From NCBI GenBank assembly GCA_032871835.1, contig CM065301.1, positions 28,776,405 through 28,840,404 on the forward strand: a stretch of DNA of 64,000 nt, written 5' to 3'. The translations under genes and the position numbers were made by a program. Each line of letters opens with the position of its first letter. Within the stretch, counting starts at the first letter, position 1. A model generated the notes under the pieces. The model was not told the origin of the DNA, searched no databases, and was given only the letters and a program-made list of their open reading frames with translations. This stretch comes from Dipteronia dyeriana (lineage: Eukaryota > Streptophyta > Magnoliopsida > Sapindales > Sapindaceae). Below are positions 1 through 11,900 of this stretch, one piece after another.

Positions 1-485
1 TGCATATAAAATATGCTTGGAAGCTTACCTTTAGTAATCATAAAGAAGACCTAAGATACCCATTATACAATCATCCCCAAATGTGGTTTATCATGAAATA
101 TACCAATCATAAAGTAGAGGTCTTTATAAGGGAGAAGTTTTTAGGGGAACCACTCATAAACTTTTTTATATAGTAATGTGGTAATTAATTGATTACTAAG
201 CCAATGCCAATTACGTATGAAGTGATTTAAGGTGTTGAAATGTGGCTTTTGTAAATTGATCCACATAAGTCTTTTCTTTGATAGCTTAATAGATTCTTAT
301 TCTGTCTCTATTATATAGTTATAGTTTCATTTTCCAGAGTGTTGTATGTTTTTAGAAATTGGGATTTCAATTTTGTGAGTGATTGTAACACCTCCATTTT
401 CTCCCTTAACATAGACTTTATTGTGGTTTGCTTTTTATTAACTTTACTGAAAATTTATTAAGGGTGTAGATATTGCCACCTAACC
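1..485. other. AT-rich intergenic sequence, no gene seen
   Basis: No open frame of interest, no repeat structure and no family similarity was recognised here. Confidence 0.6.
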
Positions 486-1521
486 CATTTTTTATGGACA
501 AATTACACAAATTTATCCTGATCATATACATAATTACACTAAAATCAGTAAAAAAAAATTATAATAACACTAATGGTTGACTAACCATCGACAACAACTA
601 GTCACTAATCAGTTAAGGGTAATTTGGTATTTTGCAATGTTATTAAATAAATGAAAAAAAAATGTCTGATAACATATCGCCACATCAATCCTAACAATTT
701 ATTAGTTAAATATAATATTAATAAAAAAAACTATGCTTCATCCTCTCCTTCAATTTTAAGAGATCAAATTGCAACCATAAACAAACCAAATTGCAACCCA
801 AAATAATTATACTTCTTTTTACTATTCATCTTCTTTACCACTACAATCTCCTCTAAAAACACAAACAATAAAAAAGTATTTAAAAAATTAAATTATATAT
901 ATTTATAATAGAGATTCTCATTGGAGAAAATGTGGATCCCAATCTTCTCCATTTGTGTTGAAGATCTGGAACAAAAAACTATAATAATGGAGAATCAGAA
1001 TCTCCTCCATTTCTGGAAAAGATCTGGAACCAAAATCTTCATTAATATCTCCATTAATGGTGATTTTAGATTTCCTTTGAAGGAGAACGAGTTCTTCTCC
1101 ATTTGATCTCTATAGAGATATGGAGAGATCATTTTATTTTTTTACTTATTTTATTGTATATTTTTTCTTATTTTGTAATAGTTTTATGAATTCTTTTAAT
1201 TATTTGATTTTATATATACGGACTCATTCTGATCGGTTTGTATTGATATAACTTACATCAGTACGTTGTATGTGGACCACTAATTATGGAGAAGTTTTAA
1301 CAGTGTATACACTTTGAGTTAAAGTATGTAAATCTTTTTGGTCAACATTCAACTCACTGATGAAGTTATATCAATGCGAAATGACTTGAACATATATATA
1401 TATATATATATAAGTCAATGGATCAAGGGGAGTTTAGTGTCATTATGATTTTTTGACCGGTTTTAATGTAATTATTCATAAAACCAGGATAAGTTTGTAT
1501 AGTTTGCCAATAAAAAAATGA
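486..1521. mobile_element. Foldback/TIR element, about 1 kb
   Basis: Both ends are long imperfect inverted repeats. The left end (about 486-550) reads CATTTTTTATGGACAAATTA and continues towards ATAATTACACTAAAAT. The reverse complement of the right end (about 1455-1521) reads CATTTTTTTATTGGCAAACT and continues towards ATAATTACATTAAAAC. The arms match over roughly 65 bp with small indels. No transposase is encoded, so this is a non-autonomous DNA element. A 169-bp element at 14399-14567 has related termini. No clear target-site duplication was found, so the superfamily is open. Confidence 0.65.
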
Positions 1522-2938
1522 GTGGTGCTATGGGCATCCCCACTGTCCACTACAAAGTTATTTATTATTTATGCCCGTTTTTTAAAATTTTGATTCAATT
1601 ATATTAAATTAAATGGTTTTATTAATTTTTTTGATTTATTTTCAAGATTACCCATTTACTTATTTTTCAAACTTAATACATCCCATATCGTTTTCATGTA
1701 TATATATACACTTCATCTCTAATCTTTATATACGGTGTTCTCACATCCATTCGTATGACTTGTTTTTTCTTCTTATTTCAAGGTGAAACCATCTTTACTA
1801 GATAAGATTATTTTTCTTTAGTCGATTGGATTGCTTGTGGTAGATTGTGAATGTGATATTGATCGTCCAATATATTTTTTTTTTTTGAACAATTGAGTTA
1901 GGATTTTAATGTGGTTTTGTTTCATCAGATATTAGGTTTTCTTGGTTGCGATTCTTAAGACGATTTCTTTTTTTTTTTTTTTTTTTTGTAAATAACATTA
2001 AACTAACTTTGAAATATCCGAAATAAAATCTATAAAAGAATTGATACAAATCATAGTATACTTAGAAAATCTGAAAGAAAATAAACCGTGAGGAAAAAAA
2101 ATAGCAAACATAGATCTGGAATTTAAAAAGAAAAACAAAACAATCATGTGAAACAATAAACATAAGAAACATGAAATCAAGATCGGAAAGAAAATATAAA
2201 CAAAAATAATAAACATTTAGTAATTCAAAATAATATACACCATTAAGGTTTTCAAATAAGAAAAATCGAATTTTAATAGTTTTACTTTATATAAGATTTT
2301 TTTTTAATAAAAACGGTATATCTCTTTTAAGTATTTTGGTAAAAGGAAAAGAAAAATTCTAAATAATTTAAAAAATGAGATAAATAATTCAGAAAATAGA
2401 TGCACAAATAATTATTAGGATGGCAATTCTGCACCCTTTATTTAAACCACTTAAAATTTCTTGTGTTCCATTTTTTATTTACTTCCCTGAACATTTTTTA
2501 GTCTTGATGATCCATATAACGGTAACAGTTATTATCCACTGAGATAACTTATCTTAGTTAATTTAAACAGGTTTTAAAATCATCCATCAATGTAAATAGT
2601 GCTAGAATATACAGATTCAAACTCCACAACAAAAAAAAAAAAAAAAAAAAAAACCTTGAAACTGTAAAAAAGATCAACATGTAATGTTTCCTAAGTCTTA
2701 TGATAATATACAGGTAGTTTCTCCAGCTTCTCCTTAGAATAAACAAAATATATCGATCACTAATTTTGAATCTTTCAAATTGTTGACATGTTAACTTATT
2801 CCAGAGAAAAATGTTTTTCCGAATGTCTGAATCAATATAACAAAATTTAGCGAAATGACAAATTATCACCTAGGAGTTGTTAATGAATGCACCATGTAAA
2901 ATACCAAAGGAAGAGAGCTTTGTTTCTTTACAATTAGA
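1522..2938. other. AT-rich sequence 3' of the U-box gene
   Basis: This stretch lies beyond the stop codon of the minus-strand U-box gene and probably includes its 3' UTR. It has a poly-T run near 1965-1987 and a poly-A run near 2630-2652. No WD40 coding sequence, which LIN-type proteins often carry at the C terminus, was seen in it. Confidence 0.5.
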
Positions 2939-5900
2939 TTACAGGTCTTCCATGGAGATGATGGTGTATAGCTGTTTGGCTGTCGATGTTACTTCAGCGA
3001 GGCTTTGTAAAGGAACCTTGATGTCATCTGCATTTGCCATCAAGAAGACCTTGCATTCTGCAACAGAGAATAGGAAATTCCATAAATTCAATGCTCGAAC
3101 TTGAAAATTCTGCAGGTATGTTCAATAATTGTTGATATGTCACAATTTTTTTTTAACTTGTATCTAGATAAATAAATGTGTTCTCAAATAGAAGGCTTAA
3201 TGATTAACATGTGATAATCAAGTGATGTTTAGACTAATGTGGAATTTCATACTTCATTGATTAAAAAGATTACAAATAGAACATATATATACACAACAAA
3301 ATTCCTACTACCTACTACAATTAATACTACAAATGCTATAACTACTAGCTACTAACCACTAACCACAACCTAATTACATGAATTCCCACACTCTTCCTCA
3401 AGCTGGTTCAAAGATTTCTATCATTCCCAGCCTGCTAATACATGAAAGAAAAATAGGTCGAGTCAACCCTTTAGTGAAAACATCAGCTAGTTGATTTCCA
3501 CTTGTGACAAATGGAATGTAGATCTGACCGCTTTCAATCTTCTCCTTGATAAAATGTCTATCAAATTTCAACATTCTTGGTTCTACCATGGTGAACTGGA
3601 TTGTGAGCAATGTTGATAGTAGCCTTATTATCACAGTATAGCTTCATTGTTTCTGACTTGTCAATTTGTAGTTCCTTTAGCAAAATCTTCAACCATAGCA
3701 ACTCACATATTCCTTGTGCCATTACTCTAAACTCGGCTTCAGCGCTCAATCTAGCCACCACAGACTGTTTCTTACTTCTCCAAGTAACTACGTTTCCTCC
3801 AATGAGGTGCAATATCCGGATGTTGATCTTCTGTCATCTACCGAACATGCCCAATCAGTATCAGTTTAAACTTCTACTTGAAGATGATAATTCTTTGAGA
3901 AGAATAATCCCTTTCCTGGTGAACCTTTCAAGTACCGTAGAATCTTCAAAACTGCCTCCATATGATTTTCGCAAGGAGAATGCATGTATTGGCAAACCAC
4001 ACTAACAGCAAATGCAATATCAGGTCTAGTATGAGACAGATATATCAGCTTACCAACCAATCTCTAATAGCGACCTTTGTCAATCGGAGGACTTTCAACG
4101 CCTCTTAGGATCAATTGGAGTATCTCCAGGTTTGCAACCTAGCATTCCTATTTCTTTGAGGAGATCTAAAACATATTTCTTTTGTGATAGCAATATCCCC
4201 TTCTTAGATCTTGCAACCTCAATGCCTATGCCAAATCTTTGATTTCGAACTCCTTGGCAAGCATTCTCTATAGTCTTTCTATTTCATCAACATCATTACC
4301 GGTGACGATAATGTCATCCACATAAATAATCAAAATGGTGATACTCCCATTTTTGGAGTACTTGAAGAACAAGGTATAATCAAAGCGACGAATAGCCTTG
4401 GTAAATTTTTCAAACCAGGCCCGATGTGATTGTTTCGGTCCATATAGTGACTTTTTAGCTTGCACACTTTCTTCTGTCCAAACATATCTTCAAAACCAGG
4501 TGATAGTTCCACTTCTTCCTCTAAATCTCCATGCAAAAATGCATTATTCACACCAAGTTGATCAAGAAGCCAGTCTAGATTTGTTACAAGAGATAAAAGA
4601 ACTCGAATTGAGTTCATCTTGACAACTGGGGCAAAAGTCTCTTGATAATAAACTTCGTAAGTCTATGTAAACCCTTTTGCCACAAGTCTTGCTTTATATC
4701 TTTCCACTGTCCCATCTGCATTATGTTTCACTGTAAACACCCATTTACATCCCACTGGTCTCTTTCCTTAAGGAAGGTCAACAAATTCCCATGTATCATT
4801 CTTTGTCAATGCCCTCATTTCTTCAAATATGGCCTTTTTCCATATTTGGATGGTAAAAGCTTCATGTATGGAACTTGGAGTAGTCTCATACGAATATAAA
4901 TTAGTTGTATATGCTTTAAAATTGGGGGACAAGTTTTGATATGAGACATAATTCGAAATAGGATGCATAGTACAAGATCAAACACCTTTCCTATTCGCAA
5001 TTGGAATACCAATATCAGAAAGATCAAGAAGGTCATCCAGGTCGAGTTGTCTACACACATTAGGGATTGAAGGATTACCTGTGTTTTTCAGACTTTCTGT
5101 GCTCAGTTAAGGTGGTTATTATTGAGGAGTTTGTAACTTGTTCCTTCTTGAATAAACCTTTAGTTCTTTATCTCCTCTTTATTACACACTCCAGTGGAGT
5201 TTGGACCGGAGATGACGGTTGTGGATTCTCAGAAAGAGGAACCTCGGAGGTAATAAACTCATTTGGCATAGTATGAGGTGTGGGAACATCGAACACAAAC
5301 TTTTCAGTGGGTACATGAGAGGATTCAGAAATGAGGGATAGACCAAAACAAATCTTCATTATGTCTACTCTCCCCCTGAAGAGAAGTTTTGCTGACGAAA
5401 GAAGTATGCTAAAAAATGTAACGTCCATGGACATGAAAAATCTTCGTATTGGGGGATAATAACATTTGTAACTCTTTTGAGTGGAAGAATACCCTAGGAA
5501 AATACAATGAAGTGCCTTTGGATCTAGTTTCCCCCTATTATGGACATGTATGTGAACAAAAGCGACAACCAAAAATCTTAGGTGAAAGAGAAGAAAACAG
5601 ATGTGATGATGGATATGTATTTTTGAGTGTGTCAAGTGATGTTTTGAAATTTAAGGTTCTTGAGGGCATCCTATTAATCAGATATGCAGCGGTAAGGAGA
5701 GCGTCTCCCTAAAAAAAATTTGGAACCCCTATAGTAAACATCAAGGCTCTAGCTACCTCAAGAAGATGTCTATTTTTTCTCTCAGCTATCCCATTTTGTT
5801 GTGGTGTATCAACACAAGAACTATGATGTACGATCCCATTATCTATCAAATAAGAACTAAGTATGTTTAAGTAATAATCTCTCCCATTACCTATACTAAG

Positions 5901-8900
5901 GATTTGAAGATTGGCTTAAAACTGGGTTTTAATCATTTGATGAAAGTTTGGAATGTTTTGGCGGCTTCGGATTTTTCTTTGAGCAAGTACACCCAAGTAG
6001 CAAGAGTATGATCATCAATAAATGTAATGAACCATCTAAACCCAAAAAGGCTATTGACATGTGATGGACCCCAAATATCACTATGAATTAAGGAGAATGG
6101 ATGCGACTCTTTATACTTGTGTAGGAAAATGTGCTCAATGGTGTTTAGCTAGTTCACACACTTCACATTGGAAAACATAGACATCTTGATTTTTGAATAA
6201 GGTAGGAAACAATTTTTTTAAGTATGGGAAGTTTGGGTGACCTAATCTTTTATGTCAAAGTTCTATTTCTTGATTCGAATTTAGTGAACTCAAGTTTGTG
6301 TGAGATAAATTACCTGAACCAATAGGTTTACTCTCAAAGTAGTAAAGTCCATCAACCTCCTTTCCAATGCCAATCACCTTCACAGTGCTCAAGTCCTGAA
6401 ATTCACAATAAGTAGAGAAAAACTTAGCAACACAATGAAGTTCTTTAGTAATTTTACAGATGGAAAGAAGATTGCACGATAGCTTTGGAACATGTAGAAC
6501 AGAATCAAGTGAAATAGTATTTGAGATATGAATACATCATTTTCCTACCACAGAGGCTAAAGACCCATCAACTATTTTCACCTTTTGTCTACCCGAACAA
6601 GGGATATAGGAAATGTATAAATTAGAATGACCGGTCATATGATCTGAAACTCCAGAATCAATGATCCAAGAATAATTCAGGAAAGAAGCAACATTTAAAC
6701 TAACAGGTTGAATACTTGAATGAACGGATGAAGCCAATGAATAAGGAGATGAAAAATCCATGGTTACCTTCTCCTAGAAATGGTCTAAAAAAACTTGAAA
6801 TCAGCCAAAGGGAGGATAAAATCAGACAAACCAGATCTGATTTGATGAGAAATGGTCCCAAAAAAAAAAAATAGGAACTCGGTATGACTCAGCAAAAAAC
6901 AGTTGAACTCGGTTAAACTCGATCTGACTCGGTTTGACTTGGCTGAAAGTTGCCCTTCTCGATGACGAATCTGACCAACCACCACCTAGTCTTGCTCGCC
7001 GGTGTCCACTGAGAATTCTGGGGGTGAAGGTGACACCCCCAATCGCCGGAAATAAGCACCGGTGGCAACGGCGGTGGAACGAGATCCTTCACCTGTCGCA
7101 CGTTGATTTGACCGCCAAGGAGACCTCCTTTGGCGACGGTCCAGTAGAGTTTTTGGAAGATCGGCAGGTTCCACAACTTTTGGTGTCGGCGGTGTCAACC
7201 CACGTGCGGCGGCGCGTGGAGAGATTCAGGCAACGGCGCGTGGGCATATGTGGCTATTTTCGATGATGGTTTTCAACAAAACTGACAAGGTTTTGTAGAT
7301 CGATGTTCGAGGAGTCTATCAATGGTGATAGAGGTGACGAAAGATGACAGAAAAAAGAATATTACGGCAATTAAGGCCGAAACAAAACAAAGAGAGAATT
7401 CCAGCAATGTAGGCCGGAGAAGATTAATATCCTGGCGATTAAGGCCAGAGAAATGAAAGGAATTATTCTTTAGAACCACTTTGATACCATGTGGAATTTC
7501 ATACTTCATTGATTAAAAAGATTACAAATAGGACATATATATACACAACAAAATTCCTACTAACTACTAACTACTACAATTAATACTACAAATGCTATAA
7601 CTACTAGCTACTAACCACTAACCACAACCTAATTACATGAATTCCCACAACTAATCAATATAAGATGCTGCTTTAAATTGAACGACATTTTTCCATACCA
7701 GATCGTTATTGAAAGACATTGAAATTCAAATTGCTGACCTGGGATTTTGCTGAAATTGAGCAAAGACATTGAAGCAAGAATCTTATGCAGAAGCTGTTGG
7801 CTGTTTTTAAGGCTTTCTTTCAGCACAGAGATGAGGACTGAGAAGGCACGGAGCTGGAATTCCGCATCAAGTACTGAAGAAAGTGCACGGCTCAACCATG
7901 CCACAGTGGTTAGGCAAACCCTAACCAATTCCCGATCTCCAGACACTAAAATCTTAGAAATAGTTTTTACAAATGACCTTTTACCGTTACCAAGCAGTGA
8001 AGCTGATACCTTACTCAACCACTCTTCACAGGCATGTTCTTCCTCATCCTATATATTTATATATATATTATAAACACGCTTCAGTTAATACTTTCGTTGA
8101 TTCAAACAAAATAAAGAAGACTTTAACACTATGTTTGGTTTGATGGAATTGGAGGGAAAGGAAAAGAAATGATTTGGGTGGATTTCTAATATCTTGTTTG
8201 GATTGTTAAACGAGAGGGAAAGGAAAGGAAAACGAGGGTAAGGAAAGGAAAGGGATTTAATAATTTCTTATTGTTTCACCCAATTGGGTTTCTCACCAAA
8301 TTTGGGAGGAAATGGAAGGAAAGGAAAAGAAAGGAAAAATATTTTTCAATATCTCAAAAGTAACCTTATATAACAGTATATATCTATTATTCATATTGTT
8401 GAAACAATATATATCTATTATTCATATTGTTGAAAGAAAGGTATTTTCGTAATATAATAAGATTTATTTATTTATTTATTTTTATTTGTCTCTTTTCCTT
8501 TCCTTTCCTATCATAACTATCCAAACAACAATCGTTAAAAATATTATCTTTTCTTTTCCTTTCTTTTCCTTTCTTCATTAACTTATCATTTCCTTTCCTT
8601 TCCTTTCATTTCCATCAAACCAAACATAGTGTAAACCATATTTAGTAACTTCATGTAACTCCACTCTATATGATTCATAATGTTAATCAAAACTATTAAA
8701 TAAGTTAATACATCAGTGTTCATTGCATGCAACTCCTGGAAAATTTCAGAGAAGCGTACTAAAAAGCATCAACATTTCACCATGACTATATTTGATGATC
8801 AAGATTTATGGAAGTTGTGTATATTGTAAAATTAATGAACTTTTAACTACTAAAAATATTAGAGAACTGTGATCAATACAACAATATACAACACAGACAC

Positions 8901-11900
8901 AGGTGAATGGAGCACAGAAATTGAACATACCAATGTAACAAAATCGTCAACGAGAAGATTATTTTCTTTATTTTCGGGAGAATTCACTTCACAACCGTCA
9001 TCAAATCCTGCTTGGCTTAGGATCCAACTCTCGGTCATCAACTCTCCAGAGAAAGAAAAACGGCCTCCCAAGATAACAAGTGCTCTGCAACATTGTTCTC
9101 GAACCTTATCATCAGTTAAGCTTTCATCCAGGGCCATTGTAATGGCATCAACAGCTGCCTCTCTATATATGCTGAATTTTTTAGGCTCTACCTGCAACAA
9201 CATATGACAAGTTGTCTCAGCAAAATCATGGTTACGTTATCAAGTGGCACTCCAGAGGCAACAAAATGATAAATGAATATGACACGACAATAATAAGAAC
9301 TGGAGAAACCAGAATATGAACACATGTAAACCATTAAATCCTTATTTAAGGAGCATACCACAAAATCTAAGTGTAACAGAAGTACAGAAAGCAAGGGTCT
9401 TTTTTCGGGTGGCGAACTCTGAAGATACAAAAGCAGAACATGCATCGCGTTCAATATCTCCTCATTTGGCAAGCCACTTAAAAGTAACGGAACTTCTCTC
9501 CGCCTATAATGGCCAAGTAAATAACATGCAATCAATGTGTGAGAAGACTGGTATAAATCAGCACCAGAATTACGTTCACTAGAAGATACATTTGTGTTTA
9601 AATTATTCGAATTATTATCTTATACTTTCCATGTATATAACTAACAGTGTTGGCATGAATATATAAGATTAGAAGAGCAAACCTGGTGAAGCAAATCAAC
9701 TCAGTCAGCAACGACACCGCAATTATTCTTGACTTAACTTGCTTGCTATGAAGTAGCTCAAGGAGAGACCGTTTTTTAATATTTTTTGCTATATGGTTTC
9801 TGCAACCTGCATCTGCTTCAATACAACTAGACAAGAGAGCTGCTGTACGTGTCTTCTCATCTAACTTTCCAAAATCAAACCTTTGAATAAAAAATTGCAA
9901 CCCTCCAATAGAGATGAGATGTTTTGCATTTGTAATTCTGTCCTGACGACTGAAAGTACTAAAAAGCTGCTCTAATATATATATAGCTAATTCATCCTGG
10001 TTTGTTGACCCATCCCCCTCTGAATTCTCAACTACATGAGAGGCAACAGTCAATAATTGTCCGAAATTTTCAGATTTCCAACCATCAATAAGTCGCTTTA
10101 AAATGAAGTTGGTAACTGGGATGGTTAGACATTCTAAAGTTTTTCCAGTTACAGGACATGTTGCATTTCCCTTGTCCATCCATTCCTTGATGGCCTCTCG
10201 CTCAAAAGTTTGACCGGTTTCCAGGGTCACCGGATCTTCAAACAATTGTCCAATCAGGGGACATATGAAGTCCTGAGGAATGCTTGCGAAGAAGGATCCT
10301 TCATCTATGTATTCATAACTGGCTTGTAACTCTGCACTGGGAAAATGTAGATATGAGCAAACAAATAAAATCTTAAATATGAAAGATGAATACACACCTA
10401 ACATGTTCTCTCCTTCTCACCTTCAAAAGAGAGCTTCACTTTCATCGGCTGCACTTGAAAAAGAAAGAAACTATTTAAAAGAATATTAGAGGACTAACAA
10501 CATAAAATACCATTGATGATAAAAATTAGTCCAGAATTCAATACATTTGCCAAAGAATCTTGAAATGGTGTCTCACTAGTACTTGGAAGACTAGAAATGG
10601 TAAGATCAATAGCACAACCCGTTCGTTGCCCTTCGAAAACTGATTTAGCTAGTCTCTTGAGAGTAAGCTCATTTACTTTTCTGCATGGAGGTGACAAGAG
10701 TTTAAGAGCTTCTCCTGTATTATTTTTACCGATCTCTCCTTCTAGCGTAATAAAGGCTGCAGGAGACGTCCTCTCTCCCTCAGTTGTTAATAAGAGTACA
10801 TCCTCCTGCAGAAATGTTTAAATTATTGAGGCTAAAGAATTTAGAGAGAAAAGGATATGAACTGAAGGTCTATAACTCTATTTGATCAGTAAATGATACC
10901 GAAAAATATTTAACGAACAAACAATCAATTCACCATGTTGATCTCTGCACAGAACAGTTTGCCTACCTCCAGTGTAATTCTTACCTTTGACTATTGAAAA
11001 GAACACATATTCACAGACATAACTGAGCTCATTCCCCATTTATAAGGATCAATTAAATGAAATAAATATAAAGAGAATTTCATGATCTATGTGAACATGA
11101 CAAAATAGTTGGTGAAAACAACATTATCAGTAATTATTGAAGAAGTATGCCTAAAAGATGAATTACAGCAGACAAAACTATACAGGGTTTTCTGCCTGTA
11201 TCTGATAAAAGTGCCATAATTTAGCTTTATGCTTGCTACTCGCATCTTCAAAAATATATTTGGGTCTTACTATGAGTCACACCTAAGTATCAAAACGACA
11301 TTAGTGACATCTACCATAACAACTCCTAAACTAAAAACAGATAACACTTCTTACTTTTGATTGGAGTGTGAAGTAAGTGTATCCATTGATATTAGATCAA
11401 ACAGAAAATATAATAAACGAAATAAAATAAAAGCATATAAAATTTGGGGCAAAAAATTCAGTAAAACTGCTTAAAGTATGGCATACATCGTCTTGGGCAC
11501 TCTTAGAAGAACCTTCTTCAATATCTTGACTTGAACATTTAACAATTTCAGAAATGTATGTTAATGCATGTTTAACTCCAACCACAGAACCATCAGAGCT
11601 TCTTGTATAATTCTCGTAGTTTTCTGTTTCCCCATCATCTTCAGCATCATCAGCTCTGGGTTTACTTAGTCGTCTGAACACAGCATCATATAGCTTTTTA
11701 CTGACCATTGGCTTTGGTGAGAAGGGACTAGCAGGACTAGCTAGCTCTGACGAATGACCATGTGAACCTTTTTTCAGAAGTATACAAACGGATACTGGTG
11801 GAATTTGGATAGAAGGGATTGATGGAGCTTCAACCCCCTCCGTGAGCCAATCCTTGTAGTAAACTGCAAACTGATAAGTTCCAGACTCCACGATTTCATT

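Larger units (their letters stand above)
3238..7649 (-). mobile_element. Ty1/Copia LTR retrotransposon in intron 7 of the U-box gene
   Basis: The element is bounded by direct LTRs that start TGTGG and end CCACA. It is flanked by the 5-bp target duplication ACTAA (3233-3237 and 7650-7654). It reads on the minus strand, as does the host gene. Just inside the right LTR is a primer-binding site. Next to the left LTR is a purine-rich stretch (GAGGAAGAGTG on the minus strand). Protease, integrase C terminus, reverse transcriptase and RNase H remnants follow in Copia order. No recognisable gag is left. At 4.4 kb it is shorter than usual Copia elements of about 5 kb. Confidence 0.93.

Noticed and set aside
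1393..1412. (TA)n run as a promoter TATA region
   Set aside because: It is a dinucleotide repeat inside the foldback element with no gene downstream.
2877..3104. 75-codon plus-strand frame
   Set aside because: It is antisense to the last exon of the U-box gene, which is supported by splice phase.
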